Source of the DNA: Maribacter litoralis
GTDB taxonomy: Bacteria > Bacteroidota > Bacteroidia > Flavobacteriales > Flavobacteriaceae
DNA length: 64,000 nt
Direction of reading: 5' to 3'
NCBI RefSeq assembly: GCF_003075045.1
Contig: NZ_QCZD01000001.1
Coordinates: 1,116,001-1,180,000, forward strand
Position numbers and translations under genes: made by a program
Part shown: positions 27,419-34,136 of the stretch, one piece after another
How the letters are laid out: each line of letters begins with the position of its first letter
Numbering within the stretch: the stretch's first letter is position 1
Notes under the pieces: generated by a model
Told to the model about the DNA's origin: nothing
The model's input: the letters and a program-made list of their open reading frames with translations, nothing else
Databases searched by the model: none

Positions 27419-27799
27419 TTAAAGTTGATTACTTGGGTTTTTCTTTTCACGAAAGCGTACTTCCTTTTTCTCTTTGGCATATTTCTTTTCCACAATCAGA
27501 GGCTTTTCATTTGGTTCTTCTGTCTGAAAAAGAGATTGAATCATCGCTACCGTAGGTTTGGTTTGTGTCTTTTCCACATCCCTCATTATGGCAATTACAG
27601 CATCGATTCTTTTAAGTAATTTGGCTTCGATGGTTCGCCCCGTCCGACCCAATTTTTCCTTTGGCGAGATTTCATTGTAGAAGAAAAAATCAAGCATCGT
27701 GGACATTGCCTCGGTGTGCGATTTGAAGTAAGTGCGTGAGAAAGTCTGGAAACGTTTTGCAGTTTCCTTTTTAAATCTAATTCCAATAAATGAGTCCAT
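27419..27799 (-). CDS. BfmA/BtgA-type mobilisation accessory protein
   Basis: About 126 residues from the ATG at 27799. This start is preferred because MDSFIGIRFKKETAKRFQTFSR begins where BfmA/BtgA family proteins usually begin; an in-frame ATG at 27841 would add 14 residues. It is a small basic, helical, ribbon-helix-helix-like DNA-binding protein thought to help the relaxase at oriT. It is the first gene of the mob operon, next to the structured non-coding region. Confidence 0.8.
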   Translation of the reverse strand: MDSFIGIRFKKETAKRFQTFSRTYFKSHTEAMSTMLDFFFYNEISPKEKLGRTGRTIEAKLLKRIDAVIAIMRDVEKTQTKPTVAMIQSLFQTEEPNEKPLIVEKKYAKEKKEVRFREKKNPSNQL

Positions 27800-27841
27800 A
27801 TTTCGCCTATTTGTCGCAAAATCTTTACTAAAAATGGGCAT

Positions 27842-28187
27842 TTACAGCTCGTTTGTCGCAAATCTCTGATTGTCAGGAAATTAATATATATTCAAATCGC
27901 TGATAATCAGCTATTTGAAAACGAAAAGGAATCCGAAACATCGCGCAGCGTGTTACCCTCTTGCTATTCCTTTTCGTCACGCGCAAGCGTGACAAAAATC
28001 CATACAACCCGGCTAAAAAGCCGATTGCCATTTTCAGGGAAAATGATTTTCCGATATGTTATTTTTCGATGTGTACGGTTATCGGCGAAAGTCGAAAAGT
28101 GGATAACCCTACGTAATTTTGAATGCTGAATTTCAGCGAAATAAAGATACGTTTTTTTATTGACTTGATACTAATTACATACAAAAG
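27842..28187. other. Structured non-coding region, probable oriT
   Basis: About 350 bp upstream of the mob operon contain no gene but several short hairpins: perfect GTCACGC/GCGTGAC with a GCAA loop (27976-27993) and CGGCT/AGCCG around AAAA (28010-28023). Local GC is higher than around it near 27940-28020. This placement directly beside relaxase and accessory genes is where oriT lies in Bacteroidetes elements. The nic site cannot be assigned by eye. Confidence 0.55.
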
Positions 28188-28209
28188 CACCTCTAAAAAT
28201 TCAGAGGTG
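28188..28209. terminator. Hairpin terminator downstream of the small gene at 28232
   Basis: CACCTCT (28188-28194) and AGAGGTG (28203-28209) form perfect 7-bp arms around an 8-base loop. T-rich sequence follows on both strands, so it may act in both directions between the oriT region and the downstream genes. Confidence 0.6.
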
Positions 28210-28231
28210 TTTTATATAAAACTTTAAAGTT

Positions 28232-28429
28232 TCAGATATTGAAAACATAACTGTATGAGTATAGATTTTTAATCATTTCCTCATCAATCAAGTTTTCATA
28301 ATTTGCACCAGTTTCTTCCACATATTTTTTTATGGATTCCCCATAAAGATGTGTAACGTGTTCTCTCGAAACCTGTAAGAGTTCCTTTTGTTTTTCCTCG
28401 CTCAAATCTTGAAATTTAATGTAAATCAT
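28232..28429 (-). CDS. Small hypothetical protein of the conjugative element
   Basis: A 65-residue acidic, helical protein (FQDLSEEKQKELLQVSREHV, then YENLIDEEMIKNLYSYSYVF). No family recognised. It is supported as a gene by its position 12 bp after the DUF6876-type gene on the same strand and by a terminator 23 bp after its stop. Confidence 0.55.
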   Translation of the reverse strand: MIYIKFQDLSEEKQKELLQVSREHVTHLYGESIKKYVEETGANYENLIDEEMIKNLYSYSYVFNI

Positions 28430-28441
28430 AACTTCAAAATT

Positions 28442-28630
28442 TTAGTATTCGCTCGGTAACATCAGCGTATCATTTACAAAAAATAACCGCAGTTCATCGA
28501 GTGGAAAATTGGTAGCCCGATAGCCGTGCTTTTCTAAAATATTATCGTTGCCATCGGTATAAATTATCTCTGCTTCGTAGCCTGTAAAATCCTGTTTTTC
28601 TGCGGATAATCTTTTGAAGTCTATGGTTAC
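28442..28630 (-). pseudogene. C-terminal half of a DUF6876-like gene, split by insertion
   Basis: Codons encoding VTIDFKRLSAEKQDFTGYEA-type sequence through LMLPSEY and a stop at 28442. The 5' half is at 31632-31823 on the same strand. Joining codon GAATTT at the far side to GTAACC here gives one continuous frame of 126 residues, the usual size of the DUF6876-like small proteins of these elements. An ATG at 28687 inside the inserted element could still start an 81-residue fusion. Confidence 0.85.
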
Positions 28631-28637
28631 AAATTCG
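28631..28637. repeat. Left copy of 7-bp direct repeat AAATTCG flanking the insertion
   Basis: AAATTCG here and at 31632-31638 flank the inserted element in the same orientation. Deleting one copy plus everything between restores the interrupted gene in frame, as expected of a target-site duplication or crossover sequence. Confidence 0.8.
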
Positions 28638-28663
28638 TTATCACGACTCGTGATAACGAATTT
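28631..28663. repeat. 33-bp palindrome at the left end of the recombinase element
   Basis: Fifteen-base arms (28631-28645 and 28649-28663, beginning AAATTCGTTATCACG) pair perfectly around a 3-base ACT centre. This is the geometry of a tyrosine-recombinase core site. The right end of the element lacks this full palindrome. Confidence 0.75.
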
Positions 28664-28690
28664 TATCCCAAGAAAAACGTTATCCAAAGT
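28657..28690 (+). repeat. Left 34-bp terminal inverted repeat of the RIT-like element
   Basis: Begins CGAATTTTATCCCAAG and ends CGTTATCCAAAGT. It matches the reverse complement of 31605-31638 at 32 of 34 positions. Confidence 0.85.
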
Positions 28691-28741
28691 TATTACCCAA
28701 TAATCTTATAAACATCTGTAAATCAGTATTAGTTGTGATAG

Positions 28742-28795
28742 TATTATCGTGATAATATTTGTTATTCTTAAGTGGGTGCAATGTTGCATTCCACT
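28742..28795. promoter_or_regulatory. Palindromes in the ritA leader
   Basis: TATTATC-GT-GATAATA (28742-28757) and a compound dyad AGTGG/CCACT enclosing TGCAA/TTGCA (28771-28795) lie just before the ritA start at 28810. They may be recombinase-binding sites that also regulate ritA. Confidence 0.45.
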
Positions 28796-28809
28796 AAAAA
28801 AAATAACAA

Positions 28810-30042
28810 ATGGACACAGAAAAAGAAATCAAATCCCTGATCAGGGATTGTGTAGCCTACCTCAGGGAGGAAGGCTACAGTGAACCCCGAATTAAAGATT
28901 ACCATCAGTTCTGGCGTAATGGAATTGAGCAGTACATGGATAAAAACCTTTTGACAAACTACCATGCTGGAATTGGTGAGAAATTTTTAAGCGGTATCCC
29001 GCCAATGAGCGACTCACACATGCGTGCAATCCGTCGTAGTGTACATGTACTGGATGATTTTCTCTTTTATGGAAAAATCAGGAATAGAAGTGTACGCTAC
29101 GTACATCACGAGTTGCCCGGTAAACTAGGGGAAGTTGCCCTGGAGTTTATAGTATCCCAAGAAAGGCTGCGTCGCTGCAAACCTATCCTTGATAAACACC
29201 GTCGTATTTTGAGTTACTTTATTTCCCACCTTACGTTAAGGGCGGTAGACCAAGTTTCGGCCATTGGTGAAGATGATGTCCTTACCTTCATATCATCGGT
29301 CCAGAATTGCAAGGACAGGTATCTAAATACTATCCGACTATTCTGCCGGTTCCTGTATCAACAGAAATACATTGACAGAAATGTGGAATATGTCATTGGA
29401 AGAAACAATTATCCGTTGCGTGAAAAACTGCCCTCAGTCTACAATGCCGATGAGATAAGGCATATCGAAAATAAGGTAGAGCAATCCAGTGCGGTGGGCA
29501 AACGAGATTATGCAATGCTCCTTCTGGCCACACGGCTTGGCCTCCGCTCTTCGGACATAGCGGGGCTGACCTTTGGGAATTTGGATTGGCAACATAATCT
29601 CATATCCCTGGTGCAGTGCAAGACAAAGAAAATAATAGAACTCCCGCTTTTAACCGATGTGGGCGAAGCCATTATCAACTACCTGAAATTTGGAAGACCA
29701 ATATCCGATTTTCAGCAAGTGTTCCTGACCGCCAGTGCCCCCTACCGTCCCGTGAACAGTATGCTCATCAGTGGAGCGATAAGTAGAACAATAATAGCAT
29801 CTGGCGTTGATATCAATGGCCGCAAGTTCGGCCCCCATGCCATGCGGCATACCCTGGCCAGTCAGCTATTGCGAAACGGAACTTCGCTCCCGGTCATATC
29901 CGAAACACTCGGACACTCCGACACGCAGGTCACCATGAACTATTTACGCATAGATATAAACAGTCTTATGCAGTGTGCACTTGATGTACCCCTGGTATCG
30001 ATAAATTTTTATGAGCAGAAAGGAGGTGTTTTTTATGGATAA
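28810..30042 (+). CDS. Tyrosine recombinase, first gene of a RIT-like trio
   Basis: A 410-residue integrase-family recombinase. The N-terminal SAM-like/core-binding region spans residues about 1-215. The catalytic domain shows the first Arg in LATRLGLRSSDIAGLTF (near 247-260), the HxxR box in GPHAMRHTLASQLLRNG (near 341-357), the second His in ISETLGHSDTQVTMNY, and Tyr in that last motif (near 375). All catalytic residues are present, so the protein may be active. Its stop overlaps the next recombinase start by 8 bp, as in RIT elements. Confidence 0.85.
   Translation: MDTEKEIKSLIRDCVAYLREEGYSEPRIKDYHQFWRNGIEQYMDKNLLTNYHAGIGEKFLSGIPPMSDSHMRAIRRSVHVLDDFLFYGKIRNRSVRYVHHELPGKLGEVALEFIVSQERLRRCKPILDKHRRILSYFISHLTLRAVDQVSAIGEDDVLTFISSVQNCKDRYLNTIRLFCRFLYQQKYIDRNVEYVIGRNNYPLREKLPSVYNADEIRHIENKVEQSSAVGKRDYAMLLLATRLGLRSSDIAGLTFGNLDWQHNLISLVQCKTKKIIELPLLTDVGEAIINYLKFGRPISDFQQVFLTASAPYRPVNSMLISGAISRTIIASGVDINGRKFGPHAMRHTLASQLLRNGTSLPVISETLGHSDTQVTMNYLRIDINSLMQCALDVPLVSINFYEQKGGVFYG
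30014..30042 (+). promoter_or_regulatory. Strong Shine-Dalgarno AAGGAGGTG and coupled start of the second recombinase
   Basis: AAGGAGGTG at 30020-30028 precedes the ATG at 30035 by a short T-rich spacer, and that ATG overlaps the ritA stop codon. Near-consensus ribosome sites are rare in Bacteroidetes; this one fixes the second start at 30035 rather than 30011. Confidence 0.65.
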
Positions 30043-30199
30043 GCAACTTAAATATGAAAGTGTGTTTGCCCCCTATTTTGATAGCTTCCTGAAGATGAAG
30101 GATGCCATGGGGTATGGGCTTTACAAGTACGAACGTATCTTTTTAGATCTTGACAGGTTCTTTTTGAAATCCAGAGCCACTGGACTTGCAACAAAAAAG
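30035..30199 (+). pseudogene. N-terminal fragment of second RIT-like recombinase, truncated by IS3
   Basis: About 55 codons (MDKQLKYESVFAPYFDSFLK ... YKYERIFLDLDRFFLKS) match the start of the core-binding domain of the second recombinase of such trios. The frame then runs into the IS3 left end at 30200 and stops at 30214. The catalytic part is absent from the window. Confidence 0.8.
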
Positions 30200-30217
30200 T
30201 GGACAATTAGATAAGAG

Positions 30218-31398
30218 TCATGCTGCTATTTTTTGATTATACAATTCTATTTCAATTTCCTCTATAGTCTTATATCCCAAAGAGGAGTGTATTCTTCTTC
30301 TGTTATACCAGGTCTCTATCCATTGGAAGACAGATAGTTCGGCTTCTGACCTTAGGTTATAGCTATGTTCATAGACCCATTCTACCTTTAGGCTCTTAAA
30401 GAACGATTCAGCTACTGCATTGTCCCAACAATTACCTTTTCTGCTCATACTTTGTTTTATCGATCCATTATATCTTTTCAGGATATCTGTAAAAGTGGAA
30501 CTGGCGTATTGAGACCCCCTATCGGAATGGAATATAAGTTCTTTTGTGATATTGTTCGATTTAATGGCCATATTCCATGCAGGGACTATAGTGTCGCCGG
30601 TACTTAAGGTTTGGCCCATCGACCATCCAACGACCTTCCGGTGGAACAGATCTATAATTACTGTTAAATACATCCAGCCTTGTTTGGTCTTTATATAGGT
30701 GATATCCGATACCCAAACCTGGTTCGGTCTATAGACGGTAAAATCCTGATCTAATATATTGGGTGCAACTGGATAGTTGTGCTTGCTGTGGGTCGTAGTT
30801 TGAAATTTACGCTTTCTTTTGGCAAACAGGTTATTTGCCCTCATTATCCTAGCTACCCTAGGTCTTGAGATGCAATATCCCCTTTTCCAGAGCTCCGCTT
30901 TGATCCTCGGTGCCCCGTAACTCCCAAAACTATCCTCATAAACATCTCGGATGGTAGATGATATGGCCTCGTTCTCCATCACTCTTTTGGAAGGAACCCT
31001 GCCCAACCAATCGTAATACCCGCTTTTGCTTATCTTGAACATTTTGCACATCTTCCCGACTGGAAATTTAAATTTATGGTGTTTTATGAACCTATATTTT
31101 TCCTGTCGCTCTAGGAGAAGATGGCTATCGCCTTTTTTAAGATATCTCTTTCTAGTTCGGCATTCCTTAACTTCTTCTTCAATTCTGCAATTTCCCGTTG
31201 CTCGTCCGTTAATTTGGGGTTTCCCTTGCCCGGGAAACTGTTCCTGCCATAGGCATCCGATTCCCTGCGCCAACGGCTCAATACAGATGTAGGGATATCC
31301 AGTTCCCTGCAAATCTCGACAACGCTACCACGTGCGTAACTAAGTTCTACAGCTTTTTCCTTAAACTCTGCAGTGTAATTTCTTTTTTCTCTTGACAT
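30218..31398 (-). CDS. IS3-family transposase OrfAB (frameshift product)
   Basis: OrfA (31111-31398, 95 residues) has an HTH (KAVELSYARGSVVEICRELDIPTSVLSRWRRE) and a leucine-zipper-like end (IAELKKKLRNAELERDILKKA). OrfB is entered by a -1 shift on the A-AAA-AAG heptamer (plus-strand 31132-31138). It carries the HTH_21 region (YRFIKHHKFKFPVGKMCKMF) and the rve DDE catalytic core: Asp in VWVSDITYIKT, Asp in IFHSDRGSQYAS and Glu in NAVAESFFKSLK, ending in WIETWYNRRRIHSSLGY. All three acidic residues are intact, so the copy may be active. Confidence 0.9.
31132..31138 (-). other. Programmed -1 frameshift heptamer A-AAA-AAG
   Basis: In the OrfA frame the codons TTA AAA AAG GCG contain the classic IS3-family slippery heptamer. 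Slipping back one base continues into KKGDSHLLLERQEKYRF of OrfB. Confidence 0.75.
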
Positions 31399-31446
31399 TT
31401 TTCAAAGTTAATTTTAATAACTAAAACGCTCTTAACTCTATGTCCG

Positions 31447-31530
31447 GTTAAATATAGTAAGTCCATAAACGAAGCGAGCTGGGAAAAGGACTCGAAACTT
31501 AGGGAATGGCTAAAGAATTTTAACAAATAA
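31447..31530 (+). pseudogene. C-terminal tail of a third RIT-like recombinase
   Basis: Immediately right of the IS3 end, a plus-strand frame encodes VKYSKSINEASWEKDSKLRE then WLKNFNK and stops at 31528-31530. A Trp-Glu-Lys-Asp...Trp-Leu-Lys ending is usual for the third recombinase of these trios. Its body is missing, so the IS and a linked deletion removed most of genes two and three. Confidence 0.6.
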
Positions 31531-31536
31531 TCAATA

Positions 31537-31618
31537 TCGTTATCCAAAGCTGTTTTAAAAAGTAAATAATGTAAAACACTGATTCCCAAAACCCTTTTAG
31601 AGACACTTTGGATAACGA
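31537..31618. repeat. Subterminal 13-bp inverted repeat at the right end of the RIT-like element
   Basis: TCGTTATCCAAAG (31537-31549) faces its exact complement CTTTGGATAACGA (31606-31618), the latter being part of the right 34-bp terminal repeat. This suggests two recombinase-binding sites at the right end. Confidence 0.65.
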
Positions 31619-31638
31619 TTTACTTGGGATAAAATTCG
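31605..31638 (-). repeat. Right 34-bp terminal inverted repeat and right AAATTCG copy (31632-31638)
   Basis: The reverse complement of 28657-28690 with 2 mismatches. Its last 7 bases are the right-hand AAATTCG direct repeat at the edge of the interrupted gene. Confidence 0.85.
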
Positions 31639-31823
31639 CTTCGGTTCATTAGGCTTTTAGCAATTACGGAAGTGTCCGTAATGAGCCAAAAACATTCAGC
31701 GACTTCTGATAAATATTTTAGTCCGTCCGTAAATCGAGTTCTTAATAATGGGATTTGATAGAACATTTCCGTACCGTGAAAATGTTGTAATCCTTCTTTG
31801 ATTTCGTTAACTTGTGCTTTCAT
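31632..31823 (-). pseudogene. N-terminal half of the split DUF6876-like gene
   Basis: Sixty-four codons from ATG 31823 (MKAQVNEIKEGLQHFHGTEM ... FWLITDTSVIAKSLMNRSEF) run in frame into the insertion, where three foreign codons and a stop at 31620 follow. With the C-terminal half at 28442-28630 it gives a 126-residue protein. DUF6876-like genes accompany ssb and mobilisation genes in Bacteroidetes elements; their function is unknown. Confidence 0.85.
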
Positions 31824-31854
31824 TTTAATTTGATTTAAAGAGTTAATAATGAAA

Positions 31855-31888
31855 AAGAGGGCGCATCTTTAGACGGTTACGCCCTCTT
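31855..31888 (-). terminator. Rho-independent terminator of ssb
   Basis: AAGAGGGCG (31855-31863) and CGCCCTCTT (31880-31888) are perfect 9-bp arms with a 16-base loop. On the minus strand the stem is followed by a T-run, 12 bp after the ssb stop. Confidence 0.75.
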
Positions 31889-31899
31889 AATTTTAAATA

Positions 31900-32244
31900 T
31901 TACTTGTCGTCTTTGCTACCAAGTAATAGGATTTCATCGGCTACAACTTCCGTTACATAGCGTTGGTTCCCATCATCGGTGGTGTAGGTTCTTGTTTTAA
32001 GTTTTCCTACTATCCCGATTTCTTTTCCCTTGCCTACATAGTTTTCTACAATTTCAGCGGTCTTGCCCCAAGCTACAACCGTATGCCAATTGGTGTCCGT
32101 TTGCTTTTCGCCTTTACTGTCCTTGTAATTTTCATTGGTTGCTACAGAAAAACGGGCGACTTTCTTTCCGCTTTCAAGGTTCGTAATTGTTGGGTCTTGT
32201 CCAACGTTTCCGATTAACTGTACGTGATTTTTAATACTACTCAT
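31900..32244 (-). CDS. ssb: Single-stranded DNA-binding protein of the conjugative element
   Basis: A 114-residue OB-fold SSB: MSSIKNHVQLIGNVGQDPTI, KVARFSVATNENYKD, TNWHTVVAWGKTAEIVENYVGKGKEIGIVGKLKTRTY. It lacks the long linker of the housekeeping protein but keeps a short acidic end (LLGSKDDK), as in element-encoded copies. It protects the transferred single strand in the recipient. It is followed by its own terminator and the DUF6876-like gene. Confidence 0.93.
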   Translation of the reverse strand: MSSIKNHVQLIGNVGQDPTITNLESGKKVARFSVATNENYKDSKGEKQTDTNWHTVVAWGKTAEIVENYVGKGKEIGIVGKLKTRTYTTDDGNQRYVTEVVADEILLLGSKDDK

Positions 32245-32292
32245 AATAAAATATTTAAGTGATTTATATTTCCCCTATTGATTTAAAACAGA

Positions 32293-32472
32293 TTAAATTT
32301 TAAGGGGTGTTTGTTCTTTTCTTCTGTGCATCGCACAATGGATAGAGTGGGTTTTGTCAAGACTTTTCGGGAATAAATCAGGTGTGTTTGCGACGTAGTA
32401 AATTCCTTGGAATTTCAAGGAAGTAGATACCTTATTTTTCACTAAAACTTGTTTAGTCTTTACAAGTTCCAT
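32293..32472 (-). CDS. Possible small protein, start uncertain
   Basis: From ATG 32472 a 59-residue frame (MELVKTKQVLVKNKVSTSLK ... YYVANTPDLFPKSLDKTHSI ... KEQTPLKI) has protein-like composition. The same frame remains open upstream to 32523 with plausible sequence (RSNATTFKRIANAL) but no ATG, so the gene may be 5'-truncated or use an unusual start. No family recognised. It lies 48 bp upstream of ssb, same strand. Confidence 0.45.
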   Translation of the reverse strand: MELVKTKQVLVKNKVSTSLKFQGIYYVANTPDLFPKSLDKTHSIHCAMHRRKEQTPLKI

Positions 32473-32767
32473 AAGGGCATTAGCAATTCTTTTAAACGTG
32501 GTTGCGTTTGAGCGTACCGACAGTTAAGCGAAATAAGTAACTGGGGTTAATTTAGAATTGGTTATGTCGTGCCTGTTTTTCGCTGTACCGAAAAACAACA
32601 AAGGCTTTATCCATTATAAACCCCTTAAAATGTGTAAGGCAAAATTTGATTTTAGAAATTTTCGAGGAAGCACTCAAGAAGGGCTTACCGAAAATTTCGT
32701 TAAGAAAATCGAAGTTTTGACTTTCCGATGAAAAAGCGGACTTAATTCACGATTTTGGCTCAGGAAT

Positions 32768-32829
32768 GAAGTGTTCCCTCCCAGCGTAGCGGGAAGTGTT
32801 CCCTCCCAGCGTAGCGAGAAGTGTTAACG
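32768..32829 (+). repeat. 25-bp tandem repeat, two and a half copies
   Basis: Units 32768-32792 and 32793-32817 start GAAGTGTTCCCTCCCAGCG and differ only at the last base. A third partial copy begins at 32818. Confidence 0.8.
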
Positions 32830-33245
32830 AAATGGAAAGCTAAAATTGGGGATTGTGTCCAAGACTTGTGTAGTAAAGCTCTTTGCTCGGAATGTAGCTT
32901 TTCGCGAAATGTAGCGGTAAAGTGCTGAACGAATAATATAATCGAATTATCCTTTTCGAGTACGATTTAAAGCGGACTTAACTTTAAAGATGTAGATTGT
33001 ATTAGAGTTTGACCACTTCCCGTTTTTCTTGTGAATGAGTAGTGGGCAAGTAGAATGGAAAACGGAATCTTTGAAGTTGTATCCAAGATTTTTTTGAGTG
33101 CGGCTCTTTTCCCGAAATGTAACTTTTCGCAAAATGCAGGGTAATGTGCTGACCGGATTATAAAAACTGATTTCTATCTCGTATCGCGTTTCTTTAGTTT
33201 CGTGTGTTAAGCAACTAATTTAGAGAATACATATCGAATAGAATT

Positions 33246-33302
33246 CCGTGAAGATTTTTGTAAGTAGGCTAGAACCAAGCAAATTAATTATACACGGCTT
33301 GT
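33246..33302. repeat. Interspersed repeat, left copy
   Basis: About 57 bp resembling 34684-34740 in the same orientation (shared cores GTAAGTAG, AACCAAGCAA, ATTAATTA, CGGCTTGT). The pair brackets the decayed methyltransferase, the small pseudogene and the thioesterase gene. Confidence 0.6.
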
Positions 33303-33312
33303 GGTCAGTATT

Positions 33313-33915
33313 TTATTCTTTTCGACATTTTATGAAAAACATTGGCTGGTTTTCATTTACTTCAATAATTTCTAAAAGTCCAAAGTTTTCAAATTCAGCT
33401 CGTACTGATTCTATTTCATAATAAAATATATTTGCTCATTTGTGAAATTCATAACGGTCTTTTTCAATCAATTATCCTTTTCCAAAATTTGGTGCATTTT
33501 TCGTAATTGCCGTAAAAACCATATATCCGTTTTTTGTCAGTTGATTGTAGCAATCACTTATCAGTTTTGTTCTTTCTTCTTTGTTAAGTAAATGAATTAG
33601 TGCATAGCAAAATATCCCGTCATATTCTTTATTGTCAAAAGGCATTTCAGTTACGGAACCGTGAAATATATTTATATTAGTAGCATAATGTTTTTGAGCT
33701 AAAGCAATAGCTGTTTTGGAAATTTCAATTCCAGTAACGTTAATTCCGTTTTCTTTGAAAATCTGTGCATTTCGTCCATAACCTATTCTAGGAATAAGTA
33801 TATTATTTATTGACTTTTCTATAAATAAATTTTTTGTTAGTTCAGCAGATTTAGCTGGTTCAAATCCCCATATTTCTTGCTTATCAACAAAGTTTTCTTC
33901 CCAAAATTCTGACAT
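33313..33915 (-). pseudogene. SAM-dependent methyltransferase with two in-frame stops
   Basis: A class I methyltransferase reading from MSEFWEENFVDKQEIWGFEP (ATG 33915; an in-frame ATG at 33936 is less likely) through the SAM-binding motif region NILIPRIGYGRNAQIFKENG and GIFCYALIHLLNKEERTKLI. A TAA at 33472-33474 cuts it, and a TGA at 33436-33438 follows, but the frame continues with clearly homologous-looking sequence (LIEKDRYEFHK, then FYYEIESVRAEFENFGLLEI ... MFFIKCRKE) to a TAA at 33313. The upstream part alone would lack the last strands of the fold. Best read as a decaying gene. Confidence 0.8.
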
Positions 33916-33926
33916 ATTCTTAAATT

Positions 33927-34136
33927 TTAAAAACAAATTTTGTCTTGTAATATTTCACTTTTAAATCCTTTCCCTTTAAGTTGTTGGGAAATAGAATTTG
34001 TGTCAATTAATTCTCCTTCAACTCTCAAAATAGAATGTTCGCAAGGGTAAGGCTCTTTGAAGTCCTCCTAGTCAAAGTTGATTTTTAGATTTGGATTGTT
34101 GTTTTCTAAAAATTGCAAAATTTCTTTCAAGTTCAT
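33927..34136 (-). pseudogene. Small hypothetical gene with an in-frame stop
   Basis: From an ATG at 34134-34136, MNLKEILQFLENNNPNLKIN continues to a TAG at 34068-34070, then EDFKEPYPCEHSILRVEGEL through KICF and TAA at 33927. Its ATG overlaps the thioesterase stop (ATGA), so it was once co-translated. No family recognised. Together with the adjacent methyltransferase there are three different nonsense codons within 0.7 kb. Confidence 0.6.

Larger units (their letters stand above)
30200..31446 (-). mobile_element. IS3-family insertion sequence
   Basis: About 1.25 kb. The ends are imperfect inverted repeats (left TGGACAATTAGATAAGAG, right read inward CGGACATAGAGTTAAGAG). It encodes OrfA and OrfB joined by a programmed frameshift. 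No target duplication could be matched on the two sides, which fits a deletion starting at one IS end. It is oriented opposite to the recombinase genes. Confidence 0.82.
28638..31638 (+). mobile_element. Tyrosine-recombinase element, RIT-like, inserted in a DUF6876-like gene
   Basis: Bounded by 7-bp direct repeats and by 34-bp inverted repeats at 28657-28690 and 31605-31638 that differ at only 2 positions. Inside are an intact tyrosine recombinase, the overlapping start of a second, and the C-terminal tail of what is probably a third: the recombinase-in-trio (RIT) layout. An IS3-family copy occupies the middle, and most of the second and third genes are missing. Coding sequence here is visibly richer in GC than the surrounding element. 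Confidence 0.78.
6628..32472. mobile_element. Conjugative element core (ICE or plasmid), approximate limits
   Basis: This span holds an excisionase-like gene, replication-type genes, tra operon, coupling protein, relaxase, mobilisation accessory protein, probable oriT and ssb. Together they make a complete Bacteroidetes-type conjugation set, with defence genes as cargo. The limits are approximate: no ICE integrase and no matching attachment-site pair were found in the window, so the true ends may lie outside it, and rteC at 5564 may also belong to the element. A plasmid cannot be excluded. Confidence 0.7.
32530..33312. repeat. Gene-poor stretch with degenerate duplications
   Basis: Nearly 800 bp with no supported gene. 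Two diverged units of roughly 200-230 bp recur: near 32733 and 32969 (GCGGACTTAA), 32857 and 33076 (TGTCCAAGA / TATCCAAGA), 32896 and 33119 (GCTTTTCGCGAAATG / ACTTTTCGCAAAATG), and 32919 and 33147 (GTGCTGAACG / GTGCTGACCG). A 61-codon minus frame inside it was not accepted as a gene. Confidence 0.55.

Noticed and set aside
27595-27861. Minus-strand frame of 88 codons overlapping the mobilisation accessory gene
   Set aside because: Out of frame with the BfmA/BtgA-like gene, Cys/Arg/Ser-rich shadow with no sensible domain.
28442-28687. Intact 81-residue gene starting at 28687
   Set aside because: Its first 19 codons are element sequence; the true gene begins at 31823 on the far side of the insertion.
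30196-31450. Target-site duplication of the IS3 element
   Set aside because: No matching 3-5 bp could be found on both sides of the best inverted-repeat boundaries; a linked deletion explains this.
32768-32829. CRISPR array
   Set aside because: Only two and a half directly adjoining 25-bp units without spacers; no cas genes in the window.
32947-33132. Minus-strand frame of 61 codons
   Set aside because: Falls inside the degenerate duplicated region, no conserved-looking sequence, and its counterpart unit lacks an equivalent frame.
33472-33936. Intact short methyltransferase of 154 residues
   Set aside because: Homologous-looking sequence continues in the same frame past two stops to 33313, so the short form is best read as truncated.
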